This document shows positions 24,091 through 33,075 of a stretch of 64,000 nucleotides of DNA, one piece after another (position 1 is the first letter of the stretch; every line of letters starts with the position of its first letter). The position numbers and the translations under genes were made by a program. The notes below the pieces were generated by a model. It was not told the DNA's origin and ran no database searches. It saw only the letters and a program-made list of their open reading frames with translations. The stretch spans positions 2,976,001 to 3,040,000 of the forward strand of contig NC_008786.1 in assembly GCF_000015565.1 (NCBI RefSeq), given 5' to 3'. This DNA is from Verminephrobacter eiseniae EF01-2. GTDB taxonomy: Bacteria > Pseudomonadota > Gammaproteobacteria > Burkholderiales > Burkholderiaceae_C.

Positions 24091-24615
24091 TCAGTGCTGC
24101 CGCGCACTGCCGGGCACCTGGGGCGGCATCCGAAAGAAACCCGGCCCGACGCTGCCCCGGCCGATTTCTTCGTCCGTGGCGGCGCGCACCGCCTGCACCG
24201 TCAATTGCAGGCGCAGCGCAATGCCCGCCAGCGGGTGGTTGCCGTCGAGCACCACATGCTCCGGGTAGATTCCGGCCACGGTGTAGCAAGCGCTGCGCGG
24301 CACATCCGGGCTGCAGGCTGCCGGCAAGGCCAGGCCATCGATCCTCATGCCTTCCTCGATGTCGGCGGGAAAGAGCGAGCGCGGCTCCAGCCACAGCAAT
24401 TGCTCGTCGAAGTCGCCAAAGGCTTCCTCGGGTTCGAGGTGCAGCGCCAGCGTGGCACCAGCGCCGTGGGCTTGCAAAGCCTCTTCGATACGGGGCAACA
24501 GATCGTCGCCGCCGACCAGGAACTCCACGGGTTCATCGAGCACATCGAGTTCTTCGCCCAGGCTGTCCTTGAGTGTCCAGGTCAGTGCGACCACGCATCG
24601 TCGGGTGATTTCCAT
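24091..24615 (-). CDS. FKBP-type peptidyl-prolyl isomerase (SlyD-like)
   Basis: 174 residues. The FKBP halves are split by an inserted chaperone flap, as in SlyD: VVALTWTLKDSLGEELDVLD, FLVGGDDLLPRIEEALQ, LHLEPEEAFGDFDEQLL in the flap, then VVLDGNHPLAGIALRLQLTV. The SlyD metal-binding His-rich tail is absent. It catalyses prolyl isomerisation and assists folding in the cytoplasm. The ATG at 24615 (MEITRRCVV) is chosen over an upstream ATG at 24639. It is divergent from the ribosomal oxygenase gene. Confidence 0.9.
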   Translation of the reverse strand: MEITRRCVVALTWTLKDSLGEELDVLDEPVEFLVGGDDLLPRIEEALQAHGAGATLALHLEPEEAFGDFDEQLLWLEPRSLFPADIEEGMRIDGLALPAACSPDVPRSACYTVAGIYPEHVVLDGNHPLAGIALRLQLTVQAVRAATDEEIGRGSVGPGFFRMPPQVPGSARQH

Positions 24616-24683
24616 AGGACAATTGTCGCATCGACCCACCGGCCTTGGCGCTGTTTCACCACTGCTTCACGCCCACCCCATCC

Positions 24684-25865
24684 ATGGACATCCGGCAACC
24701 CCTTGCGCTGCTCGGCGGCCTCAGCCCCGTGCAATTCATGCGCCGCCATTGGCAAAAAAAGCCCCTGCTGGTGCGCCAGGCCATCCCCGGGTTCGCGCCG
24801 CCGGTGTCGCGTGCCGATGTGTTCGCGCTGGCGGCCCGGGAGGGCGTGGAATCCCGGCTGGTGCAGTTGCGCCAAGGGGTCTGGAGCCTGCGCCATGGGC
24901 CGCTGCCGCGCCGCGCATTGCCGGCGTTGCAGCAGCCCGGCTGGACCTTGCTGGTGCAGGGCGTGGACCTGCACGACGACGCGGTGCATGCGCTGATGCA
25001 GCAGTTTCGCTTTGTGCCCGAGGCGCGGCTCGATGACCTGATGATCAGCTACGCCAGCAACGGCGGCGGCGTGGGGCCGCATTTCGACAGCTACGACGTG
25101 TTCTTGCTGCAGGCCCATGGCCAGCGCCGCTGGCGCATAGGCCGGCAAAAGGATTTGACGCTGCGCGCGGACATCCCGTTGAAAGTGCTGGCGCAGTTCG
25201 CGCCTGAACAGGAGTTCGTGCTCGATCCGGGGGACATGCTGTACCTGCCGCCGCGCTACGCCCACGACGGCATCGCCCAGGGGGAGTGCATGACCTGGTC
25301 GATCGGTTTTCGCGCGCCTGCACGCGCAGAACTGGCACGGGAGTTGTTGCTGCGCATCGCAGAGGATGCGGGCGATGAGGGCGATGCGGACGATGCGGGT
25401 GATCGGGGCCGTCCCCGGCGCTACCGCGACGCGGGCCAGCGGGCGACTGCGCAGCCGGCCGCGATGGCCCCCCGCCTGCAAGATTTCGCCCGCGCCGCAT
25501 TGGCGCGCGCGCTGGCCCGGCCGTTGGCGCTGGAGCGCGCGCTGGGCGAGTATTTGACGGAGCCCAAGCCCTGCGTATGGTTCGAGCCCGGTGCCGACGC
25601 CGGTGCCGACGGTGCGCCGTGCCATGGGCTGCGTCTGGATCGGCGCAGCCGCATGTTGTACGACGCGCAGCATGTCTTCATCAACGGCGAGAGCTACCGC
25701 GCCGCAGGGCGCGACGCCAAGCTGATGCGGCGCCTGGCCGATCGGCGCCAGCTCGGCGCGCGCGATCTGGAGCGCGCCAGCGCTGCCGCGCGGCAATGGC
25801 TTTGCTCCTGGTGCGCTGCGGGCTGGGCCCATGGCCTGGCGGCTGACGACCCGGCGTTGCGTTGA
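24684..25865 (+). CDS. roxA: Cupin-4/JmjC ribosomal oxygenase (L16 arginine hydroxylase, RoxA/YcfD-like)
   Basis: 393 residues. The N-terminus SPVQFMRRHWQKKPLLVRQA is typical. The Fe(II) triad is visible as HFD in GPHFDSYDVFLLQ and a distal His in PPRYAHDGI, within a JmjC fold; QRRWRIG may contact 2-oxoglutarate. The family hydroxylates an Arg of ribosomal protein L16. The middle carries an acidic low-complexity insertion (ending GDEGDADDAGDRGRP, near residue 240) with GAT/GCG-rich repeats, unusual for the family. It is close to the thioredoxin gene downstream. Confidence 0.9.
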   Translation: MDIRQPLALLGGLSPVQFMRRHWQKKPLLVRQAIPGFAPPVSRADVFALAAREGVESRLVQLRQGVWSLRHGPLPRRALPALQQPGWTLLVQGVDLHDDAVHALMQQFRFVPEARLDDLMISYASNGGGVGPHFDSYDVFLLQAHGQRRWRIGRQKDLTLRADIPLKVLAQFAPEQEFVLDPGDMLYLPPRYAHDGIAQGECMTWSIGFRAPARAELARELLLRIAEDAGDEGDADDAGDRGRPRRYRDAGQRATAQPAAMAPRLQDFARAALARALARPLALERALGEYLTEPKPCVWFEPGADAGADGAPCHGLRLDRRSRMLYDAQHVFINGESYRAAGRDAKLMRRLADRRQLGARDLERASAAARQWLCSWCAAGWAHGLAADDPALR

Positions 25866-25880
25866 TGGAAAGCCCGCGCC

Positions 25881-26273
25881 ATGCAGCCCGATGCCCCGAA
25901 CGCCGCCGCCGACCCGTGGTGGGCCATCTGCCTGTGCCCGGACTGGTGCGGCGCCTGCCGCGACTACCGATCGTCGTTTGACGCCCTGGCGCGCGCGCAT
26001 CCCGGCGTGCGCTTCGAATGGGTGGACATCGAGGACGAGGCCGACATCGCCGGCGATCTGGAATTCGAGACCTTCCCCACGCTGCTGATCGGCCATCGCC
26101 GCCGCGCCCTTTTCCTGGGCCCGCTGCTGCCGCGGGCGCCGGTGCTGGAGCGGCTGTTGGGCAGTTTGCAGGCCGCGCACCAAGGCGCCGACCAAGGCGG
26201 GCATGGCCCGACGCAGGCGGGCGCGCAGGCGCAAGAACTGTTCGATCGCGTGCGCGCGGCGCGGCGCGGCTGA
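25881..26273 (+). CDS. Thioredoxin-family protein
   Basis: 130 residues without an export signal, so cytoplasmic. The redox motif WCGAC sits in CLCPDWCGACRDYRSSFD near residue 22. The conserved cis-Pro is in FETFPTLLIG, and VRFEWVDIEDEADIAGDLE supplies the central strand. The C-terminal 30 residues are low complexity (Gln/Gly/Ala). It starts 15 bases after the oxygenase gene, so the two are likely cotranscribed. The redox partner is unknown. Confidence 0.85.
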   Translation: MQPDAPNAAADPWWAICLCPDWCGACRDYRSSFDALARAHPGVRFEWVDIEDEADIAGDLEFETFPTLLIGHRRRALFLGPLLPRAPVLERLLGSLQAAHQGADQGGHGPTQAGAQAQELFDRVRAARRG

Positions 26274-26402
26274 GGTTACAAAACCGTACACCGGCTTTGC
26301 GTGGCCATGCTAGATTCAAGCCGCCTGAATGTTCGCCAGAACCGCCCGCACAGATAGATGGTAGCGCCCCGGTCAGAGGGGCTTTTTTTGGGGAGGAAGC
26401 CG

Positions 26403-27542
26403 ATGCGCCCGATTCGCCTGCTCTGCCGTGCCGTGCTGCTGCTCGTGGTGTTGTCAGTGGGTTCCATGGCCAGTTCCCAGATCGTGCTGGGCCAGATCGG
26501 TCCTTTCACCGGGCCGCTGGCTGCCGATGCGGCCGGGCTGAACCAGGGCATCAAGGCCTATCTGGCCCAGGCCAACAAGGCCGGGGGCATCAGGGGGCAA
26601 AAGCTCACGCTGTTCGAGGCCGATGACCGTTTCAGCGGCGAAGGCTTTGCCGAGCAGTTCCCGAAGGCGATGGAGAAAAAGCCCCTGGCGCTGATCTCGC
26701 CGATGGGTTCGGCCGCCATCAAGCGCATGCTCGACGACAAATTGCTCGATACCGCACCGGTGGTGGTGGTCAACGGCGTGCCCGGTGCCGAAAGCCTGCG
26801 CACGCCGGGGCATCCGAAGTTCTTTCACGTCCGGGCCGGCGACAAGCAGGAGATCGAAGAAATCGTCAGCCATGCGCAGATGCTGGGCATGAGCAAATTG
26901 GCGACGCTCTACCAAGACCTGCCCACCGGCACCTCGGGCATGGCCGTGGTGCAAGAGGCCGTGAAGACAGTGCCCGGCGGCAAGATCGAACTCAATGGTG
27001 TCAAGTCCGGCCCCGATGCTGCGGCGCTGGCGGCTGCCGCCCGGCAGATCGCCGCGCTGGGCGCGCAGGGCGTGCTGGTCATCGGCCCGCCGCCGTTCAT
27101 CGTCGCCGGCATTGCGGCTTTGCGCAAGGCGGATGTAACGCAGCCGCTCTTTGTGCTCTCTTACGTGTCCGCCGCGCAGATCGTCAAGGTGGTGGGGGTT
27201 GCGGGTGCGCGCGGCGTCGGCATTGTGCAGGCCTTTCCCGACCCCAACGACAAGATGCTGCCGGTGCAGCGGGAGTTTCAGGCGGCGATGAAAGAAGCCT
27301 TTCCGCAGATGCAGGAATACACGGAGTTTCAGCTCGAAGGCTATCTGTCGGCGCGCACGGTGGGCGAGGCCCTCAAGCACCCGAAGAACACCGGCCTGAG
27401 CGCAGCCAACCTGGCGGCCACGCTGTCGACAATGGGCGAAATCGACATCGGCGGCTTTCACCTGGATTTTTCCAAGGGCAATGCGGGCAGCCGGTATGTG
27501 AACATCGGCGTGATCGGCCGCGACGGGCAGGTGTACTACTGA
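26403..27542 (+). CDS. Branched-chain-amino-acid-type ABC substrate-binding protein
   Basis: 379 residues with a signal peptide (LLCRAVLLLVVLSVGSMASSQ) and a Leu/Ile/Val-binding-like fold (Peripla_BP_6): VLGQIGPFTGPLAADAAGLN, GIRGQKLTLFEADDRFSGEG, and LVIGPPPFIVAGIAALRKAD. It stands alone, without permease or ATPase genes. GGGGAGGAAGCCG precedes the ATG at 26403. The ligand cannot be inferred. A palindromic miniature element lies directly downstream. Confidence 0.9.
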   Translation: MRPIRLLCRAVLLLVVLSVGSMASSQIVLGQIGPFTGPLAADAAGLNQGIKAYLAQANKAGGIRGQKLTLFEADDRFSGEGFAEQFPKAMEKKPLALISPMGSAAIKRMLDDKLLDTAPVVVVNGVPGAESLRTPGHPKFFHVRAGDKQEIEEIVSHAQMLGMSKLATLYQDLPTGTSGMAVVQEAVKTVPGGKIELNGVKSGPDAAALAAAARQIAALGAQGVLVIGPPPFIVAGIAALRKADVTQPLFVLSYVSAAQIVKVVGVAGARGVGIVQAFPDPNDKMLPVQREFQAAMKEAFPQMQEYTEFQLEGYLSARTVGEALKHPKNTGLSAANLAATLSTMGEIDIGGFHLDFSKGNAGSRYVNIGVIGRDGQVYY

Positions 27543-27559
27543 TGCGGCTGCGCCCTCTA

Positions 27560-27720
27560 GTGTCGCGTCACCGATCATCTGTCGGTCTGCGCTGGCCATC
27601 GAAGCGCATCGCGGCGTTGCATCGCTTGCCAATACAGCTCGGTATGGGCTGCGCGATGCGCCTTGCGCTGCGCTCCGATGGCTGCGCGCAGCCTACGACA
27701 TCTGATCCGTGACGCGACAC
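27560..27720. repeat. Palindromic IS630-like miniature element, best-preserved copy
   Basis: 161 bp with perfect 12-bp inverted ends GTGTCGCGTCAC, flanked on both sides by TA within CTAG (27557-27560 and 27720-27723). It has the same sequence family as 16871-17029 but in opposite orientation. It carries no open frame of transposase type. The TA duplication and CTAG target are IS630/Tc1-mariner features. Confidence 0.9.
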
Positions 27721-27751
27721 TAGCGCCAGCGCGGGGCGTTTTTGCGCCGGA

Positions 27752-28117
27752 TCACAGAATCAGCGCTGCGACCACTTTGCGCCCCTCGTGGGCCAGCAGG
27801 TTGTAGGTGCGGCAGGCGGCGGGGGTGTCCATGGTCTCCAGGCCCATGCGGCGCGCCATCAGCGGTGCCAGCCAGGCCGGCGCCGGAAAGCGGTTGCGGG
27901 GGCCGCTGCCAAAGATGATCAGTTCCGCGTCCAGGCCGGCCAGTTGCGCGAAATGCCCGGCGCCCAGGTCTTCAAAGCGCGCGCAGGGCCATGCCTGGCG
28001 CAGGCCGCTGGCGCCGATCAGGACGCTGTGGCTGATCTTGTCCGCGCCGATGCGGATCCAGCCCGGGCCGTAGCCGCTGATGATTTGCGCGTCGCTGTGG
28101 TCGGGCTGGAATTTCAT
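27752..28117 (-). CDS. Mth938-like domain protein (DUF498)
   Basis: 121 residues. The pattern MKFQPDHSDAQIISGYGPGW, SVLIGASG, AELIIFGSGPRNRFPAP and MDTPAACRTYNLLAHEGRKV matches the Mth938/NDUFAF3-like family, a small alpha/beta fold. Bacterial members are uncharacterised; the eukaryotic relative helps assemble respiratory complex I. The ATG at 28117 is chosen by similarity; the frame extends upstream into the divergent alaA region without support. Confidence 0.85.
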   Translation of the reverse strand: MKFQPDHSDAQIISGYGPGWIRIGADKISHSVLIGASGLRQAWPCARFEDLGAGHFAQLAGLDAELIIFGSGPRNRFPAPAWLAPLMARRMGLETMDTPAACRTYNLLAHEGRKVVAALIL

Positions 28118-28238
28118 GGCTGTCGGCAGCGCGGCGGGGCGCCGGAACCGCTGCTGATCTGTGGTCAAATTATAGGCATCGCCCGGGTGCCCGAAACCTG
28201 CCCCTGACTGCTGCCCCATCGCCCACCACTGCCAGCGC

Positions 28239-29468
28239 ATGAAAGTCGTCCACAAATCCGCCAAGCTCGCCAACGTTTGCTACGACATTCGCGGTCCGAT
28301 CATGGACGCGGCCAAGCAGATGGAGGAAGACGGGCACAAGATCATCAAGCTGAACATCGGCAACCTGGCCGTGTTCGGCTTCGATGCCCCCGAGGAAATC
28401 CAGCTCGACATGATCCGCAACCTGCCCCATTCCTCGGGCTATTCGGACAGCAAGGGCATTTTCGCGGCGCGCAAGGCGGTGATGCACGAGACGCAAAAGC
28501 AGGGCCTGGCGGGGGTCACGCTCGACGACATCTACCTGGGCAATGGCGCCAGCGAACTCATCGTGATGGCCACCAATGCGCTGCTCGACGCCGGCGACGA
28601 ACTGCTGCTGCCCGCGCCCGATTACCCGCTGTGGACGGCCGCCGCCAGCCTCTCGGGCGGCACGCCGGTGCATTACCTGTGCGACGAGGCCCGGGGCTGG
28701 ATGCCGGACCTCGACGACATCCGCGCCAAAATCAGCCCCCGCACCAAGGGCATCGTGGTCATCAACCCGAACAACCCCACCGGAGCGCTGTACCCGGAGT
28801 CGCTGCTCGAAGACCTGGTGCAGATCGCGCGCACCCATGGCCTGGTGATCTTCGCCGACGAGGTCTACGACAAGGTGCTGTACGACGGCGCCAGGCACCG
28901 GGCCATCGGTTCATTGAGCCAGGATGTGCTGACGCTGACGTTCAACTCGCTGTCCAAGAGCTACCGCTCCTGCGGCTACCGCGCCGGCTGGCTGGTGGTC
29001 TCGGGCGACAAGAAGCCGGCGCGCGACTACATCGAGGGTCTGAACATGCTCTCGAACATGCGGCTGTGCTCGAACGTGCCCGGCCAATGGGCGATACAGA
29101 CGGCCCTGGGGGGCTTTCAGAGCATCAACGAGTTGGTCGGCGAAGGCGGGCGCCTGCGCCGGCAGCGCGACCTGGCGTATGAGCTGATCACGGCGATTCC
29201 GGGCGTGAGCTGCGTCAAGCCGAGCGCGGCGCTGTACATGTTCGCGCGCCTCGACCCGGCCCTGTACCCGATCGCCGACGATCAGCAGTTCTTCCTGGAA
29301 CTGCTGCAAGAGACCAAGGTGATGCTGGTCCAGGGCACGGGCTTCAACTGGCCGACGCCGGACCATTTCCGCATCGTGTTCCTGCCGCATGAGGATGACC
29401 TGCGCGAGGCCATCGGCCGCGTGGCGCGGTTCCTCGCGCAGTACCGCAAGCAGTGGGAGCGAATGTAG
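28239..29468 (+). CDS. alaA: Alanine aminotransferase, AlaA/YfbQ family
   Basis: 409 residues, fold-type I PLP aminotransferase. It is nearly colinear with E. coli AlaA from memory: ANVCYDIRGPIMDAAKQME, GASELIVMATNALLDAGDEL, APDYPLWTAAASLSGG, INPNNPTGALY and the PLP-lysine motif NSLSKSYRSCGYRAGW. It makes alanine from pyruvate and glutamate. It precedes hom-thrC; in many betaproteobacteria this trio forms a unit for aspartate/pyruvate-family amino acids. The 112-base gap to hom could hold a separate promoter. Confidence 0.93.
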   Translation: MKVVHKSAKLANVCYDIRGPIMDAAKQMEEDGHKIIKLNIGNLAVFGFDAPEEIQLDMIRNLPHSSGYSDSKGIFAARKAVMHETQKQGLAGVTLDDIYLGNGASELIVMATNALLDAGDELLLPAPDYPLWTAAASLSGGTPVHYLCDEARGWMPDLDDIRAKISPRTKGIVVINPNNPTGALYPESLLEDLVQIARTHGLVIFADEVYDKVLYDGARHRAIGSLSQDVLTLTFNSLSKSYRSCGYRAGWLVVSGDKKPARDYIEGLNMLSNMRLCSNVPGQWAIQTALGGFQSINELVGEGGRLRRQRDLAYELITAIPGVSCVKPSAALYMFARLDPALYPIADDQQFFLELLQETKVMLVQGTGFNWPTPDHFRIVFLPHEDDLREAIGRVARFLAQYRKQWERM

Positions 29469-29580
29469 CGCCCGCATGTGGCGCTCGAGGATGCGGCGCG
29501 CATCTCCCGGCGCAGGCTCCGGCGGCCGGCCCGCGAGGGGCCAGGCCCCCTTTTTCAAAAACCGATAAGTCAGTCAACGC

Positions 29581-30915
29581 ATGAAACCCATTCAAGCAGG
29601 TCTGCTCGGCCTGGGCACCGTCGGTGGCGGTGTGTTCGACGTGCTGCGGCGCAACCAGGACGAAATCAGCCGCCGCGCCGGCCGGGGCATTCAGATCACC
29701 ATGGTCGCGGCCCGGGATGTGGCGCGCGCGCAAAGCCTGGTCGGCCCCGATGTGCAGGTGCTCGGCGATGCCAGCGCGATCATCGCCAACCCGGACATCG
29801 CCATCGTCATCGAACTGATCGGCGGCTGCGGCATTGCCAAGACGCTGGTGCTTGAGGCCATTGCGGCCGGCAAGCATGTGGTCACGGCGAACAAGGCGCT
29901 GCTGGCCGTGCATGGCAGCGAGATCTTCGCGGCCGCATCGGCCCGGGGCGTGATGGTGGCTTTCGAGGCCGCCGTGGCCGGGGGCATCCCCATCATCAAG
30001 GCGTTGCGCGAGGGGCTGACCGCCAACCGCATACAGTGGCTCGCCGGCATCATCAATGGCACGACCAACTTCATCCTGTCCGAGATGCGCAGCCAGGGCC
30101 GCGATTTCGATGTGGTGCTCGAGGAGGCGCAGCGCCTGGGCTACGCCGAGGCCGACCCCGGCTTCGACATCCAGGGCGTGGATGCGGCCCACAAGCTCAC
30201 GCTGATGAGCGCGATCGCGTTCGGCATTCCGGTGCAGTTCGACAAGGCCCATGTGGAAGGCATCACGGCGCTGGCGACGGCCGACATCCGCTACGCCGAG
30301 CAACTGGGCTACCGCATCAAGCTGCTGGGCATCACCAAGCGCGTCGACAAGGGGGTGGAACTGCGCGTGCACCCCTGCCTGGTGCCGGCCAAGCGCCTGA
30401 TCGCGAATGTCGAAGGCGCGATGAACGCCGTGGTGGTGCAAGGCGACGCCGTCGGCACCACGCTGTACTACGGCAAAGGCGCGGGCGCCGAGCCGACCGC
30501 CAGCGCCGTGATTGCCGACCTGGTGGACATCGCCCGCCTGCACACCGCCGACCCCGAGCACCGCGTGCCGCACCTGGCCTTCCAGCCCCATACCCTGGCC
30601 GACGCGATGGACGCGCTGCCGGTGCTGCCGATGAGCGAAGTGGTCACCAGCTACTACCTGCGCTTGCGCGTGGCCGACCAGGCCGGCGTGCTGGCCCAGG
30701 TCACCGGCCTGCTGGCCGAGGCCGGGGTGAGCATCGATGCCGTGCTGCAGCGCGAAGCCGACGAGGTAGGCGGCGCAGGCTCGGCCCAGACCGATCTGAT
30801 CATCCTCACGCACGACACGCGCGAAGGTACGATGGACGCCGTCATGGCCCGGATGCAGGCCCTGACGACAGTGCTGGCGCCGATCACACGCCTGCGCAAG
30901 GAAGCACTGAACTGA
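29581..30915 (+). CDS. hom: Homoserine dehydrogenase
   Basis: 444 residues. The NAD(P) dinucleotide fold is in GLLGLGTVGGGVFDVLRRN. The catalytic domain includes GIINGTTNFILSEM and AEADPGFDIQGVDAAHKL. A C-terminal ACT domain (YYLRLRVADQAGVLAQVTGL, from about residue 358) is the usual threonine-feedback site. It reduces aspartate semialdehyde to homoserine. It precedes thrC by 25 bases, so the two are cotranscribed. Confidence 0.97.
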   Translation: MKPIQAGLLGLGTVGGGVFDVLRRNQDEISRRAGRGIQITMVAARDVARAQSLVGPDVQVLGDASAIIANPDIAIVIELIGGCGIAKTLVLEAIAAGKHVVTANKALLAVHGSEIFAAASARGVMVAFEAAVAGGIPIIKALREGLTANRIQWLAGIINGTTNFILSEMRSQGRDFDVVLEEAQRLGYAEADPGFDIQGVDAAHKLTLMSAIAFGIPVQFDKAHVEGITALATADIRYAEQLGYRIKLLGITKRVDKGVELRVHPCLVPAKRLIANVEGAMNAVVVQGDAVGTTLYYGKGAGAEPTASAVIADLVDIARLHTADPEHRVPHLAFQPHTLADAMDALPVLPMSEVVTSYYLRLRVADQAGVLAQVTGLLAEAGVSIDAVLQREADEVGGAGSAQTDLIILTHDTREGTMDAVMARMQALTTVLAPITRLRKEALN

Positions 30916-30940
30916 ATGCGAATACCGACCGGCTTGCACC

Positions 30941-32491
30941 ATGAAATACATCAGCACCCGTGGCCAGGCAGGGCGCAGACCGTTTTGCGACATCCTGCTC
31001 GAGGGCCTGGCCCCCGACGGCGGCCTGTACCTGCCCGAGCATTACCCGCAGATCGATGACGCAGCCCTGACGCGCTTGCGCCAGGTCTGGCACGAGCAGG
31101 GCTACGCCGAACTGGCATACCAGTTGCTGTCGCTGTACATCGACGACATTCCCGCCGCCGACCTGCGGGCGCTGTGCGCCAAGACCTACATCGCCGAAGT
31201 CTTCGGCAGCCGCTCCATCGTGCCGCTGCGCCCGCTCGAAGCCGGCCTGTGGCTGCAAGCACTGTCCAACGGCCCGACGCTGGCCTTCAAGGACCTGGCC
31301 ATGCAGTTGCTGGGCCATTTGTTCGAGTACGAACTGGCGCGCCGTGGCGAGCAACTGAACATCCTGGGCGCCACCAGCGGCGACACCGGCAGTGCGGCCG
31401 AATACGCGCTGCGCGGCAAGACCGGCGTGCGCGTATTCATGACCAGCCCGGATGGCCGCATGAGCGCCTTCCAGCAGGCGCAGATGTTCAGCCTGCAAGA
31501 CGCCAACATCCACAACCTGGCCATCGACGGCGTGTTCGACGACTGCCAGGACATCGTCAAGGCCGTCAGCCGCGACCAGACCTTCAAGCGCAGGCACCGG
31601 ATCGGCACCATCAACTCCATCAACTGGGCGCGCCTGCTGGCGCAGGTGGTGTACTACTTTGCCGGCTACCTGCAAGCCAGCGCAAGCAACGCGCAGCAGG
31701 TCAGCTTCACGGTGCCCAGCGGCAACTTCGGCAATGTCTGCGCCGGCCATGTGGCGCGCATGATGGGCCTGCCCATCGACCGGCTGGTGGTGGCCACCAA
31801 CGAGAACGATGTGCTCGACGAATTCTTTCGCACCGGCGTCTACCGCGTGCGCAGCAGCGCCGATACGCGCGCCACCTCCAGCCCCTCGATGGACATCAGC
31901 AAAGCCAGCAACTTCGAGCGCTTCGTGTTCGACCTGCTCGGCCGCGACGGCGCGCGCGTCGAGACGCTGTTCGGCCAGACCCTGGCCACCCGGGGCCGGA
32001 TCGACCTGAGCGGCGACCCGCGCTTTGCCGAAGCCGCAACGCGCTACGGTTTTGCCAGCGGCAAGAGCACCCATGCCGACCGGCTGGCGACCATCCGCGA
32101 CAACCACCAGCGCCATCGCGTCACGCTGGACCCCCACACCGCCGACGGGGTGAAGGTGGCGCGCGAGCACTTGGCGCAGAGGGCGCGCGAGCGCCCGGCG
32201 CAAGACCCGCCCGCAGCGCCGATGATCGTGCTGGAGACGGCGCTGCCGATCAAGTTCGCCGCGACCATCATCGAAGCCCTGGGCCAGGCGCCCGAGAGAC
32301 CCGCGCAGTTCGCCGGCATCGAAAACCTGCCCCGGCGCGTGCAGCGGCTGCCTGCCGATGCGCAACAGGTCAAAGCCTATATCGAGCGCCACTGCACGGC
32401 GGATGCGGATGCGGGCGCCAAACCGCAGGCGCCGGGCGCCAGCAGCGCCGGGCGCGATGACTGCCATGCCCCCATGGGGAGCGATGGATGA
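30941..32491 (+). CDS. thrC: Threonine synthase
   Basis: 516 residues. The N-terminus MKYISTRGQAGRRPFCDILL is typical. The PLP lysine is in NGPTLAFKDLAMQLLG, and the phosphate loop in ILGATSGDTGSAAEYALRG. The length and ATSGDTGSAA motif mark the long gamma-proteobacterial/fungal class. It converts phosphohomoserine to threonine. The C-terminal ~30 residues are Ala/Gly-rich, an extension running into the overlapping mobB start (ATGA). Confidence 0.97.
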   Translation: MKYISTRGQAGRRPFCDILLEGLAPDGGLYLPEHYPQIDDAALTRLRQVWHEQGYAELAYQLLSLYIDDIPAADLRALCAKTYIAEVFGSRSIVPLRPLEAGLWLQALSNGPTLAFKDLAMQLLGHLFEYELARRGEQLNILGATSGDTGSAAEYALRGKTGVRVFMTSPDGRMSAFQQAQMFSLQDANIHNLAIDGVFDDCQDIVKAVSRDQTFKRRHRIGTINSINWARLLAQVVYYFAGYLQASASNAQQVSFTVPSGNFGNVCAGHVARMMGLPIDRLVVATNENDVLDEFFRTGVYRVRSSADTRATSSPSMDISKASNFERFVFDLLGRDGARVETLFGQTLATRGRIDLSGDPRFAEAATRYGFASGKSTHADRLATIRDNHQRHRVTLDPHTADGVKVAREHLAQRARERPAQDPPAAPMIVLETALPIKFAATIIEALGQAPERPAQFAGIENLPRRVQRLPADAQQVKAYIERHCTADADAGAKPQAPGASSAGRDDCHAPMGSDG

Positions 32492-33075
32492 AAGTCGCAG
32501 GTTTTGCCGGCTTTTCCGGCAGTGGCAAAACCACGCTGATCGAGCAACTGATCCCGGCGCTGCGGCGGCAGGGACTGCGCGTGTCGGTGGTCAAGCATGC
32601 GCACCACCGTTTCGACATCGACCACCCGGGCAAAGACACTTACCGCCACCGCGAGGCCGGCGCCTTCGAGGTGGTGGCGGCGTCCGACCGGCGGCTGGCG
32701 CTGATGCGCGAATTCGAGCAAGCCACCACGCTCAGCGTGCACCAGTTGCTGGCCGAACTCTGCCAGGACGTGGACTGGGTGCTGGTCGAGGGCTTCAAGG
32801 GCAGCGATCTGCCCAAGATCGAAGTCTGGCGCCCCCCGCATCCAGGCGAGACCGGCGCGCCCGGGCGCCAACCCGAACCCGTGCGCTACCCCGGGGACGA
32901 CTGCGTGGTCGCCGTGGCCACCAACGCAGCGCACCGCCTGCCCGTGCCGACGACGCTGCCCGTGCTCGACCTCGACGCCCCGGACCAGGTCGCCGGCTGG
33001 CTGATCCGGCAAGGACAGCGCTTCGGGTACGAGCGGCCACTGCATGGAGGAAGGCTGCGATGCGCCCCGCAATGA
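32488..33075 (+). CDS. mobB: Molybdopterin-guanine dinucleotide biosynthesis adaptor MobB
   Basis: 195 residues. The P-loop GFSGSGKTTLIEQLIPAL is at residues 9-26, followed by VVKHAHHRFDIDHPGKDTYR and the Walker-B-like WVLVEGFKGSDLPKIEVWR. MobB is a GTPase that assists MobA in attaching GMP to molybdopterin. It starts within the thrC stop and its end overlaps moeA by 16 bases. The C-terminal 10 residues are atypical and may simply reflect the overlap. Confidence 0.94.
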   Translation: MKVAGFAGFSGSGKTTLIEQLIPALRRQGLRVSVVKHAHHRFDIDHPGKDTYRHREAGAFEVVAASDRRLALMREFEQATTLSVHQLLAELCQDVDWVLVEGFKGSDLPKIEVWRPPHPGETGAPGRQPEPVRYPGDDCVVAVATNAAHRLPVPTTLPVLDLDAPDQVAGWLIRQGQRFGYERPLHGGRLRCAPQ

